Of a stretch of DNA of 45,509 bases, positions 8,415 through 16,740 are shown one piece after another. The stretch lies in NCBI GenBank assembly GCA_947259305.1, contig CAMYML010000003.1, forward strand, positions 1-45,509, written 5' to 3'. Source of the DNA: an uncultured Gammaproteobacteria bacterium (GTDB lineage Bacteria; Pseudomonadota; Gammaproteobacteria; GCA-001735895). The position numbers were made by a program, and so were the translations under genes. The first letter of the stretch is position 1; each line of letters starts with the position of its first letter. The notes under the pieces are model-generated. The model searched no databases, was not told the origin of the DNA, and saw only the letters and a list, made by a program, of their open reading frames with translations.

Positions 8415-9929
8415 ATGAGTAACAGACGCAGACGCCAGGGCGGCAGCGCCGCCCGCCGCGCCGCGGTCGCAAACGCCGCGGTCGTGCACCACCCGGAAAT
8501 CAAGCGCGGCATCCCGCTTATGGAAGTCACCAACCAGGAGGGTGTGGAGCTGATCCATGACTTCGCGATGCGCGTGGTCGAGCAAATCGGCTGCGATTTC
8601 CAGGATGAAGAGTCGCTCGCCTACTGGCGCCAGACCGGCGCCGAAATCGACGGCGAACGCGTGCGCATCGGGCGCGATGAACTGCTGAAACTGATATCTA
8701 CAATCCCTTCATCCTACCTTCATCACGCCCGTAACCCTGAGCGCACGGTGCGCATCGGTGACGGCCACGCCGTGGTATCACCCTCTTACGGCGCACCCTT
8801 CGTGCGCGATATGGACGGTGAGCGCCGCTATGCGACGCTTGAAGATCTCAACAACCTGCAAAAGCTGAATCACATGGCGTCCACGGTACACATCGCCGGT
8901 GGCACCATCGTCGAACCGGTCGATGTACCGGTCGCACACCGTCACATGCACATGGCCTACAGCGGCCTCAAGTACTCGGACAAACCGATCATCGGCAATG
9001 TCACCGCGCGCGCGCGTGCCGAAGACACGATCGAGATGATGAAGCTGGTGTTCGGTGCCGAGTTTGCCACCAACAACACGGTAACCACGTCGTTAATCAA
9101 TGCCAACTCGCCCCTGGTCTGGGATGAGACCATGCTCGATGCGCTCAAGGTCTATGCGATGAATAACCAGGCGGTGATGTGCTCACCGTTTTCGATGGCG
9201 GCGGCCAGTACCCCGGCGAGCAATGTCGCTACCGTCGGCGTGGTGCTGGCGGAGGCCCTCATGGCGATGGCGATGACGCAGGTGATACGCCCCGGTGCGC
9301 CGATGCTGTTCGGTGTGCCCGCAATGACCGTGGCGCTCAACAGCGGTGCACCGGTACACGGCTCACCCGACTCGGCGATGGTGCAATTTCTGTCGAGTTC
9401 GATGGCGCGTCACTACAAGCTGCCGCACCGCTCGATACTGAATGTCGCGACCTCGAAGACCGGTGATATGCAAGCCGCCTACGACTCGATGTGGGGCCTG
9501 TTTCCGAGCATGCTCTCCGACGCTAACTGGATGACTATGGCCGGCGGCATGCTGGAAGGCGCGCTCACCGTCGGCTACGGCAAAACCATGATCGATTTCG
9601 AGCAACTCGATGCGTTTTACCATTTCCTCCAGGGCCCAGACTTCAGTGATATTGAAGAAACTTTCGAAGCGACCAAACGCGTCGGTCCGGGCGGGCACTT
9701 CCTCGGTGAAACCCATACCCTGAACAGCAATCTGTTCATCTTCGATTCGCAGCACAACAATTCTTACGAGCAATGGGATGTCGAAGGCCGACTCGACAGC
9801 GAGGCGGTGGGCGTACGAAAGGCGAAGAAGTGGTTGCAAAAATACGAAGCGCCGCCGATCGATGTAGCCCTCGACGAAGCCTTGCTGGAATTCATTGCCC
9901 GGCGCAGCCGCGAAATTCCGGAAAAATAA
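8415..9929 (+). CDS. Trimethylamine methyltransferase (MttB) superfamily protein, non-pyrrolysine type
   Basis: The protein has 504 residues and starts with the basic R-R-R-R-Q-G-G-S-A-A-R-R segment common in this superfamily. It continues as the MttB TIM barrel, with recognisable H-I-A-G-G-T-I, G-A-P-M-L-F-G-V-P and G-P-G-G-H-F-L-G-E-T-H-T segments near the end. There is no in-frame amber codon, so it is not a pyrrolysine trimethylamine methyltransferase. Characterised non-pyrrolysine members (MtgB-type) demethylate quaternary amines such as glycine betaine and pass the methyl to a corrinoid protein. No corrinoid protein gene is visible here. Last gene of the rightward operon; the substrate is inferred only as a methylated amine. 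Confidence 0.9.
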   Translation: MSNRRRRQGGSAARRAAVANAAVVHHPEIKRGIPLMEVTNQEGVELIHDFAMRVVEQIGCDFQDEESLAYWRQTGAEIDGERVRIGRDELLKLISTIPSSYLHHARNPERTVRIGDGHAVVSPSYGAPFVRDMDGERRYATLEDLNNLQKLNHMASTVHIAGGTIVEPVDVPVAHRHMHMAYSGLKYSDKPIIGNVTARARAEDTIEMMKLVFGAEFATNNTVTTSLINANSPLVWDETMLDALKVYAMNNQAVMCSPFSMAAASTPASNVATVGVVLAEALMAMAMTQVIRPGAPMLFGVPAMTVALNSGAPVHGSPDSAMVQFLSSSMARHYKLPHRSILNVATSKTGDMQAAYDSMWGLFPSMLSDANWMTMAGGMLEGALTVGYGKTMIDFEQLDAFYHFLQGPDFSDIEETFEATKRVGPGGHFLGETHTLNSNLFIFDSQHNNSYEQWDVEGRLDSEAVGVRKAKKWLQKYEAPPIDVALDEALLEFIARRSREIPEK

Positions 9930-10030
9930 ACCCCCTGCCTGCCATCAGGTCGGATCAACACGGTTCGCCATGACGACAGCCACGCTATAATCGCCGGCAA
10001 TTACGACGGACAGGAGTTACTCGACTTCCA

Positions 10031-11035
10031 GTGAAAAATCAGATATTCAGGCAATGTCAAAAATTGTTTCCCGAATGGGCCGAACTTTCAGTCGCGGATT
10101 TCGAGTTCGACGATCCCAGGGGATTTTCCTCGTTCACCATGGGTATCCGTTCGACTAAACCGGTGCAACCAGCTGCGGTGCTTTATCGCCGGCTCGAAGG
10201 CAAGGACAACGCGATTCTCGATTACGCCACCGAAAAGGAAGTATTCCTGACGCTGGGATCGAACGACATCGCCGCCCGATGCTATCACTATGACAAAAGC
10301 TGCCGCATCGAGGCGTTCTACCACGGGCGCAGTTTGCAGGCGCGGGATTTATTCGAGCCTGAAAACCTGCGCCAGATAGCCAACCAGCTTTTCCGATTGC
10401 ATCAACTGCGACCTGCCGGCCTGCCGCAACAGGGATTATTCGATCTGTTGCACTTGAAATGGGGACGCCTGGCCAGGCGCGTACTGGAAAGACAGGCAAC
10501 CGCTTTCCCGGCCAATGAACAGGCCATGTGCGGGGAATTGCGCGCGATCTACAGCGAGGCAACCCGCGACAAGGTGCGACAATGCCTGCCCGTTGGAGAA
10601 TTAACTTTTTGCCACAACGACACTTATCACGGCAACATCATGAAACTTGACGACGGCCGCATCAAGCTGGTCGATTTCGAATTTTCCTGCCTGAACCACA
10701 AGGCCTATGACTTTGCCAGCCTTTTTGCCGAAACCGTGATGCGACACGGGTTGACCGAATATCCCTATTTTCGCATCGACGAACCGGAATTCGGCGATCA
10801 TGAGCTGGGCCTGCTGATCAACTACTACCTCGACAACGCCGCGCTCGCGGATCCGGAACAAAGAGCAGCGGAGTTTGAAAATCTACTGGGCGAAACCAGG
10901 CGCATGTTGATCTTATCCGACTACAAGTACGCAATGGCGGCGTTGCCGCTGGCCGTCAACCCGATCCAGAAAATCCGTTTTATCCCGTACGCACACCAGC
11001 GCTTCAACAAGTTCCTGAGCGCCTGTGAACAATAG
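10031..11035 (+). CDS. Choline/aminoglycoside phosphotransferase-family kinase
   Basis: The protein has 334 residues. The protein-kinase-like catalytic core is shown by F-C-H-N-D-T-Y-H-G-N (Brenner motif, about 195) and the metal-binding L-V-D-F-E-F-S, as in choline/ethanolamine kinases, which phosphorylate a hydroxyl group with ATP. The start is probably GTG at 10031. A GGAG lies 14 bases upstream, which is longer than ideal, but no better in-frame start precedes the conserved region. It stands alone between the MttB operon (about 100 bp upstream) and a convergent creatininase-like gene. Substrate choline, ethanolamine or a related amino alcohol would fit the methylated-amine theme, but this is inference. 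Confidence 0.82.
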   Translation: MKNQIFRQCQKLFPEWAELSVADFEFDDPRGFSSFTMGIRSTKPVQPAAVLYRRLEGKDNAILDYATEKEVFLTLGSNDIAARCYHYDKSCRIEAFYHGRSLQARDLFEPENLRQIANQLFRLHQLRPAGLPQQGLFDLLHLKWGRLARRVLERQATAFPANEQAMCGELRAIYSEATRDKVRQCLPVGELTFCHNDTYHGNIMKLDDGRIKLVDFEFSCLNHKAYDFASLFAETVMRHGLTEYPYFRIDEPEFGDHELGLLINYYLDNAALADPEQRAAEFENLLGETRRMLILSDYKYAMAALPLAVNPIQKIRFIPYAHQRFNKFLSACEQ

Positions 11036-11165
11036 CAGCGAGCGTTTGCGCGTTGGTTTATTCCTGTCACTACCGGGATTCGATTTCGACCGCGGAAATT
11101 CGCGGAAAGTTTATATAATTCAAATCAATTTCGACGAAATAAGTAAGCTGTCCTCGGATTTTGGA

Positions 11166-11882
11166 TCACCCGTCGAGACGCTCGATCTGCGCAAGCGCAT
11201 GGAGCAGCAGTACCTCGGCGATCACCCGGCCCTTGTCGGCGCTGGCGAGCGTGGGCTGTCCGAAAACGCCGGAGCGCGACCAGGTACCCTTGCCCCTGTG
11301 GCGCGTCAATCGGCCTTCGCCCTCGGCGCCATCGTCGACCGCACGGCTCATGTCGACGACCCGCGGCGCGATATGCAGCATCAGCGAGGTTTCATGTTCG
11401 TCGGCATGCGATCCGTAGCCTTGCTGCAGCAAGCCTTCCGGCAGGGCCTGCAACGCAGCGTCGAGATTCAAATAGTCGAGGTGGATGTTTTTATCCAGCA
11501 ATGTCGCGGCTTCGGCGAGCGGGCGCAGCGTCGACAACCCGGTATTGATCACGTAGAAACGCGTCGGCCCGAATGCCGAGAGGCTGTTACAGGTGTCGAC
11601 GACAATATCGCGCGCCGTTTCCATGCGCAGGCTGATCGAGCCCGGATACTCGGTGAACGCAGGATAAAAGGAGGCATTGATCAATGGCGCAACGACTACC
11701 GGTAGTCGTTGCATGATTTCATCGGCGAGCCAACCCGCAATGATTGCATCGTTATTCAGCGGCAGGTGCGGACCGTGCTCCTTGGCGGCCGCGCCGAGCG
11801 GAATAACGACTACCGGATCAGCGGCAAAACATTGTTCGGCCTCGATCCAGTTAAGCAGTTCAAGCTTGACTCCAGGCTTCAT
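11166..11882 (-). CDS. Creatininase-family amidohydrolase-like protein
   Basis: The protein has 238 residues. The family's first metal motif is present as I-P-L-G-A-A-A-K-E-H-G-P-H-L-P-L-N-N-D (Glu, His and Asp ligands), and H-A-D-E-H-E-T-S occurs further on. The central N-G-H-G-G-N/N-G-H-Y-E-N motif, which supplies another metal ligand, reads I-N-T-G-L-S-T instead. Family members open cyclic amides (creatinine) or cut small amides, and some act in cofactor maturation. With a key ligand motif missing, activity may be altered. Monocistronic, convergent with the phosphotransferase gene. Its start region faces the large P-loop protein gene across about 240 bp. Confidence 0.8.
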   Translation of the reverse strand: MKPGVKLELLNWIEAEQCFAADPVVVIPLGAAAKEHGPHLPLNNDAIIAGWLADEIMQRLPVVVAPLINASFYPAFTEYPGSISLRMETARDIVVDTCNSLSAFGPTRFYVINTGLSTLRPLAEAATLLDKNIHLDYLNLDAALQALPEGLLQQGYGSHADEHETSLMLHIAPRVVDMSRAVDDGAEGEGRLTRHRGKGTWSRSGVFGQPTLASADKGRVIAEVLLLHALAQIERLDG

Positions 11883-12074
11883 TTCTTTCTATTGTTGCGC
11901 GAGTTTCGGTGTGGGCGTTAGCTGATAATACCCCGAGACATAACTTGAAATACATCGATGAGTCATCCAGTCCATTCAACGCCCACAGATAAGCTGTCGC
12001 AAGTCGGACATTTACCTGCGCCTGGCGTTCAGCGATATACCGAAGCGAAAGCATTGCTAACGCCTGTGCGCGGA

Positions 12075-12088
12075 GGGCAGCGCTGCCC
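12075..12088. promoter_or_regulatory. 14-bp perfect palindrome upstream of the P-loop protein gene
   Basis: GGGCAGCGCTGCCC is a perfect dyad 36 bases before the likely ATG of the P-loop protein gene, in the divergent space shared with the creatininase-like gene. It could be a protein binding site or a leader hairpin. No protein partner is evident, and GC-rich palindromes of this length can arise by chance. Confidence 0.3.
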
Positions 12089-12123
12089 GGGCGATTTGAT
12101 GGTCGCTACAGTTGACTAAGGCG

Positions 12124-13818
12124 ATGCAGCACACGGCCAGCTCGGCGTGGAATCCGGGTATCGAGTCGGAAATACCGCTGCCTTTCCGCGAACTCGAAAC
12201 GATTTACGATCCAGCCAATGTCTTCAGCTCGCTCGATGAAGTCAATGAACTCGCCAGCGAAACTGGACTAAGCCCCGAAGAACTGATCAGTTTCCGGCCG
12301 CATCGGCTGGTGCTGCATGAGCTGGTCGTACGCATAACCGCCGATATCGTCGTCCTCGAAGGCGAAGAGGAAGAAGACCTCGGCATCAATTTTCGTAATA
12401 TTGCGCGCAAGATTTTCAGCAAGTACATCATCCCCCGGCTCATGCAGATCGAACATAGCTTCGATACCATGCGCACAAAAATCGAAGACATGACGCTGCG
12501 AGAGCTGGAGACGGCACTGCTGCAGTCAAGCCCAGTCCAACCATCGAAGGCGTCATTCTGGTCGCGCCTGGCCGGTGCAAAACCGAAACCGGCGACCGCA
12601 CCGCGGAGCCGTCAGGAACGAGAGTTCGAATTGATCAACAGTTACAAAACCAGCGGCCTGGCGGCCGACGACGCGCTCGCCGCGGCGGTCTATCGCAGCC
12701 TGTACCGGGTGCTTGGCTCGATCGCAACCACCCGCGGCTTCATCGGCAACGACCCGCAGTACCTGGCTCACATTTGCGTGCGCCACGCCTGCAATTATCT
12801 CGGCAGTCGCGAAATCGGCCGCAAGGTCGGCGAACTGGTTCAAGCGGCTATAACGAAGGAGGGCTACGACTTGATACCCGACGCCGAAAAACCGGTGCTG
12901 ATCAGTCTCAAGGGTGCCTCCGCCGCCGGCAAGAGTTCGCTACGCCCGATGCTGCGTGAAATGATGGCGCAACTCGGTTTCGAGGATCAGGGCTACGGCA
13001 CGATCAGCCCCGATATCTGGCGTCGCCTGTTGCTCGATTACGACGCGCTCGGCGAGAGTTATAAATATGCCGGCCGCTTCACCAGCCACGAGGTCAATAT
13101 GATCGACACCAAGCTCGATCACTATATCCGCGCCAAGGCCGAGCAGCGCCACTCCATCCCGCACTTGATGGTGGATCGCTTCCGCTTCGACAGCTTCGCC
13201 AGTGAAAAAATAACCCGCGTGCTGCATAAGACCTACGTGCGCTACATCGACACCATGTACATGTATTTTGTTGTCACGCCGCCCGCGGCGACCGTCGAAC
13301 GCGGCTGGGAGCGCGGTCTGGTGCGCGGCCGCTACAAGGCGGTCGAAGATTTTCTGGGTCACTGCATCGAAGCCTTTGCGGGCATGCCGCAACGGGTGTT
13401 CAAATGGCTGGCTACCGACAAACCGCGCTACTTTTTCGAATTCCTCGACAACAGCGTACCCAAGGGAACCTATCCCGCGCTGATCGCGCGCGGCACCCAG
13501 GGTTCGATGCGGGTTTATCGACCCGGCCCGCTTATCGATATCGAACGCTATCAGCGCATCAATGTGCTCGCTACCGGCCCGGCGCAGGTGGCGGCCGCGC
13601 CGGAGGAATTGACGGTCGCGAAAAACCTCGGTTTCCTGCGCCAGTGCATCGCCAGGATAAAACTAATCGAGTTGGTGGACGTCCAGACCGACAAGACATA
13701 CGTTACGATTCGTTCCGGCAGTTTCGAAACTACCGATGCAGCGCTGCTGGCGCAAAACCTGCTCGATGACACGCTGCGGGAAATTATCGAGCAACTGGCG
13801 CCCGATTTGCTGCCCTGA
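12124..13818 (+). CDS. Large zeta-toxin-like P-loop kinase family protein of unknown function
   Basis: The protein has 564 residues from the ATG at 12124. A TTG at 12112 would add four, and neither start has a convincing ribosome binding site. The first 250 residues are charged and predicted helical, without a recognised domain. A P-loop follows at about 264-273 (L-K-G-A-S-A-A-G-K-S-S), then S-P-D-I-W-R-R-L-L-L-D-Y, a Walker-B-like L-M-V-D-R-F-R-F-D, and an arginine-rich E-R-G-W-E-R-G-L-V-R-G-R segment. These resemble zeta-toxin/UDP-GlcNAc kinase-type phosphotransferases. Zeta toxins are about half this length and paired with an antitoxin; none is visible, so a house kinase is more likely. 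No operon partner; the GFA gene begins 41 bp downstream. Confidence 0.72.
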   Translation: MQHTASSAWNPGIESEIPLPFRELETIYDPANVFSSLDEVNELASETGLSPEELISFRPHRLVLHELVVRITADIVVLEGEEEEDLGINFRNIARKIFSKYIIPRLMQIEHSFDTMRTKIEDMTLRELETALLQSSPVQPSKASFWSRLAGAKPKPATAPRSRQEREFELINSYKTSGLAADDALAAAVYRSLYRVLGSIATTRGFIGNDPQYLAHICVRHACNYLGSREIGRKVGELVQAAITKEGYDLIPDAEKPVLISLKGASAAGKSSLRPMLREMMAQLGFEDQGYGTISPDIWRRLLLDYDALGESYKYAGRFTSHEVNMIDTKLDHYIRAKAEQRHSIPHLMVDRFRFDSFASEKITRVLHKTYVRYIDTMYMYFVVTPPAATVERGWERGLVRGRYKAVEDFLGHCIEAFAGMPQRVFKWLATDKPRYFFEFLDNSVPKGTYPALIARGTQGSMRVYRPGPLIDIERYQRINVLATGPAQVAAAPEELTVAKNLGFLRQCIARIKLIELVDVQTDKTYVTIRSGSFETTDAALLAQNLLDDTLREIIEQLAPDLLP

Positions 13819-13859
13819 CGAGGCCTGGGCTAAACTGACGCTTTGCCGAAGGTCGATCC

Positions 13860-14285
13860 ATGAGCAAATCTATTAAGGGCAGTTGCCTGTGCCAGGCGGT
13901 TACCTACCAGTTTCACGGACCCGAGTACGTGTTTCAGTATTGCCACTGTTCACGCTGCAGAAAATTCACCGGCAGCGCCCATGCATCCAATCTCATCATC
14001 GACCCGAAAAATTTCGAGTGGTTAAGCGGCGAGGACATGGTCGGACGCTTCGAACCCGCGGAGGCCAGGCATTTCGCCACCTGCTTTTGCAGGCAATGCG
14101 GCTCATCGCTGCCCTGGTTATCGCAAAGCGGCGCCGCGATGATTATTCCCGCCGGCACGCTCGACGAAGATCCAGGGACCAAACCGACGCAGAATATCTT
14201 CTGGGGCTCACGTGCGTCCTGGCGCGAGGAGGTGGCGTCGCTACCGCATCACGACGAACTGCCGCCGCGCCCGGCGTCGCAATGA
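13860..14285 (+). CDS. GFA-family (glutathione-dependent formaldehyde-activating enzyme-like) zinc protein
   Basis: The protein has 141 residues and is a complete single GFA/CENP-V domain. The zinc-binding cysteines are G-S-C-L-C-Q-A-V, C-H-C-S-R-C-R-K near residue 30 and C-F-C-R-Q-C-G-S near 78. Family members bind two zinc ions; one founding member was proposed to condense formaldehyde with glutathione, although most are uncharacterised. In a region rich in demethylases that can release formaldehyde, a detoxification role is conceivable but is only inference. It follows the P-loop protein gene by 41 bp and is convergent with polB. Confidence 0.88.
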   Translation: MSKSIKGSCLCQAVTYQFHGPEYVFQYCHCSRCRKFTGSAHASNLIIDPKNFEWLSGEDMVGRFEPAEARHFATCFCRQCGSSLPWLSQSGAAMIIPAGTLDEDPGTKPTQNIFWGSRASWREEVASLPHHDELPPRPASQ

Positions 14286-14313
14286 CGGGGCCGGGATGCC
14301 CCCTGACCGCGTC

Positions 14314-14333
14314 ATCCCCGCGCAAGCGGGGAT
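14314..14333. repeat. REP-like stem-loop, copy 1 (between convergent GFA and polB genes)
   Basis: ATCCCCGC and GCGGGGAT form an 8-bp stem around a GCAA loop. The flanks (GTC before, CTGATAAC after) match copies at 18903-18932 and 41615-41645. It lies between two convergent stop codons, where it could also act as a bidirectional terminator or mRNA 3' stabiliser. Confidence 0.65.
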
Positions 14334-14385
14334 CTGATAACCCGCCGCGTTGCAGGGTTCAGGTTCGGAAGCCGGGGCAACTCGT

Positions 14386-16740
14386 TTAGAATAAATCCTG
14401 CTGCTGGTCGATGACCGCATTCATCGAGGAGCCGATCGCGTTTAAAATCGTATCGGCAATCGGCGTCAACTGCTTGTCGACGTAGTGCTCGTAGTCGAGC
14501 CTGTCGTGCTGGCATTCCAGTGTTTGCGCGCCGGCCACGGTGATCACGTATTCGATCCAGCTCTTGTTGCGGTAACGCGAAGGCTGTTGCCTTTGCCTGA
14601 ATTCGGCTTCGGCCTTAATAGCCGCCTGCGCATGCGGCGGGATGTTTTTCTGGTACTCGCTTAGCTTCTTGCGCAGGCGCTTGCGGTAGACCAGCTGCTC
14701 GTCGAGCCTGCCCGCGTGCAGGTCGGCCACGACCCGGCGGATGTAGTCGGCATGCTCCTTGCCGTCGAAAATCAATGGGTAAAGGGTCTGCTGAAACTGG
14801 CGGGCGAGTTCGGTCCAGTCGGTGCGAACCGTCTCCAGGCCCTTGTAGACGATGTCGCGCGCGCCCTTCTCGTCGTCGATCAGGCCAGCGTAGCGTTTCT
14901 TGCTGCCCTGCTCCGAGCCGCGCATGGTGGGCATGAAAAACTGTTTGAAATGGGTTTCGAATTCCATTTCGAGGCAGGATTCAATCCCGTAGTCGGATTT
15001 CAAGCTGTCGCGCCAGTAGGCGTTGATCAGCTCAACCAGCCGATTGCCGACGCTGGCTGCCTCGGCGTTACTCTGCTGCCCGTGCAACGACACGAATACC
15101 GAATCGGTATCGCCGTAAATGACTTCGTAACCCTGCGCTTCGATGAGCTTGACGGTCTGAATGATAATGTCGTGGCCGCGTTTGGTGATCGAACTGGTCA
15201 GGCGTGAATCGTGTAGCCGGCAGCCGGAAGTGCCGAGCACGCCGTAGAACGAATTCATGATGATCTTGATCGCCTGCGACAGCGCGCTGTTGGCCTCGCG
15301 TTTGGCCTGGTCGCGCGCCGCCCACAGGTTCTCGATGATCTGCGGCAGGATGTGCTCGGTCTTGTGGAAACTGGCGCCGTCGTAGCCCGGAATGCGATCC
15401 GACTCGCCGGCCGATTTTGCCGCGATGCGCGCATAGGGGTCGACGCGGAAGGTGCGAATAATGCTCGGGTACAGGCTTTTGTAATCGAGCACCAGCACCG
15501 AGCCCTGCAATCCCGGTTTCGAATCCATGACGTAACCGCCGGGCGCGCTCAGATCGCCGCTATAGTCGCCGATGTTAGGCGCGATATAAGCCTTGCGATG
15601 CAACCGCGGCAGGTAGAGGTTGTCAAAGGCGGCAACCGAACCCCCGGCGCGGTCCATTTCCAGCCCGGTGAGCCGGGCGCGCTCGATCGAAAAGCCGACC
15701 AGGTTGCTGTGCTCGAAAATATCCCACACCAGCCGGCAATCCTCGAGATTGTAAGCCGCCAGGGTTTCTTTCTCGTCGCGAAACTGGCGCCTGATTTCTT
15801 TCGCCTTGTATAAAGGGTCAGAGTGAGCAGCATCGTGTATTAATTTACCCCGACCCAGCAGCTCCCGGGCAACCGATTCGAGCGCAAAGCTGGCGAAGTT
15901 GTAAGTCGCCGCGCGCAGGGTATCGATCCCGTCGAGCACCACCCGCCCGGGAATCAACACGAAATGCTGGTTACTGTCCATCTGCGACTGCCGCCAGACC
16001 GGAATAGAACCCGCACGCCCGATAGCCAGCGGCAGCCCCAGCGAACGTGATTTCTGCTGCAGCATTCGCAGATCGAAATTAATCACGTTCCAGCCGATGA
16101 AAATATCAGGGTCGATATTTTTTACCCATTCGATCCAGCGTTGCAGCAGCGCTTTTTCATCGGGCACATACTCGATAAGGTCGGTATCTTCGCCCTGCCC
16201 GATCATGATGACGCGGTTGACCTGCGAACTGACAAAGCCAATCGAGAACAGCGCGTTTGTCTCGTAGTCGGATTCGATATCGAATGACATGACTTTCAGC
16301 TGCGGGACATAATCCCCCGGCTGCAGGCGGACATTATGCAGGGTATCGCGGCTGTAGTTCGCGTCGATATCGATCGAGGCGGTAATAAAGCGCTCGCAAA
16401 GAAAACGATAGGTTGGGCGAATATCCGCTTCGAAGCAGGCCAAACCGCCATGTGCCAGCTTGTCACGCGCCCGGTACAGCTGCTGCTGCGAGTCGAAGTA
16501 TACCGCGCTGACCGGCTCCTGCCTGAAAGTCTTTAATTCCAGGGGCTTGATCGACAGGCCGCGACTGCCGGCGAGCAGCTCCGCCGCCAGCGCCGCGTCC
16601 GTCTGGCGGATGAAAAACAGAGCCTGCTGCTGGTGAATCGATACCGACAAAGGGCCCTGCTCGCTGGTCAACCAGAAATCCAGCCGCAGACCGTCGCCTG
16701 CATCCACCCACTGGCGGGTTAACAAAAATGCCGGGGTCAT
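14386..16740 (-). CDS. polB: DNA polymerase II (family B)
   Basis: The protein has 784 residues from the ATG at 16738-16740, essentially the length of E. coli Pol II (783). A longer open frame exists, but it runs into the upstream LysR gene. The 3'-5' exonuclease motifs are visible (S-F-D-I-E-S-D; G-W-N-V-I-N-F-D; Y-N-L-E-D-C). So are the polymerase motifs A (D-Y-K-S-L-Y-P-S-I-I), B (K-I-I-M-N-S-F-Y-G-V) and C (Y-G-D-T-D-S-V). Pol II restarts stalled forks and does error-prone bypass and is SOS-controlled in E. coli. Here the start codon overlaps the LysR stop by four bases (ATGA), so it is translationally coupled to a regulator gene, which is unusual. Confidence 0.96.
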   Translation of the reverse strand: MTPAFLLTRQWVDAGDGLRLDFWLTSEQGPLSVSIHQQQALFFIRQTDAALAAELLAGSRGLSIKPLELKTFRQEPVSAVYFDSQQQLYRARDKLAHGGLACFEADIRPTYRFLCERFITASIDIDANYSRDTLHNVRLQPGDYVPQLKVMSFDIESDYETNALFSIGFVSSQVNRVIMIGQGEDTDLIEYVPDEKALLQRWIEWVKNIDPDIFIGWNVINFDLRMLQQKSRSLGLPLAIGRAGSIPVWRQSQMDSNQHFVLIPGRVVLDGIDTLRAATYNFASFALESVARELLGRGKLIHDAAHSDPLYKAKEIRRQFRDEKETLAAYNLEDCRLVWDIFEHSNLVGFSIERARLTGLEMDRAGGSVAAFDNLYLPRLHRKAYIAPNIGDYSGDLSAPGGYVMDSKPGLQGSVLVLDYKSLYPSIIRTFRVDPYARIAAKSAGESDRIPGYDGASFHKTEHILPQIIENLWAARDQAKREANSALSQAIKIIMNSFYGVLGTSGCRLHDSRLTSSITKRGHDIIIQTVKLIEAQGYEVIYGDTDSVFVSLHGQQSNAEAASVGNRLVELINAYWRDSLKSDYGIESCLEMEFETHFKQFFMPTMRGSEQGSKKRYAGLIDDEKGARDIVYKGLETVRTDWTELARQFQQTLYPLIFDGKEHADYIRRVVADLHAGRLDEQLVYRKRLRKKLSEYQKNIPPHAQAAIKAEAEFRQRQQPSRYRNKSWIEYVITVAGAQTLECQHDRLDYEHYVDKQLTPIADTILNAIGSSMNAVIDQQQDLF

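Noticed and set aside
8415-9929. Pyrrolysine-containing trimethylamine methyltransferase
   Set aside because: No in-frame amber codon interrupts the reading frame, and no pyl gene is present in the window.
11025-11705. Open frame of 226 codons on the plus strand
   Set aside because: Overlaps the creatininase-like gene on the other strand and has no family similarity.
12124-13818. Toxin-antitoxin system around the P-loop protein
   Set aside because: The kinase domain resembles zeta toxins, but the protein is much longer and neither neighbouring gene resembles an epsilon antitoxin.
15800-15860. GGTCAGAGT-like repeat inside polB
   Set aside because: It resembles a dispersed repeat at first sight, but the reading frame and Pol II sequence continue normally through it.
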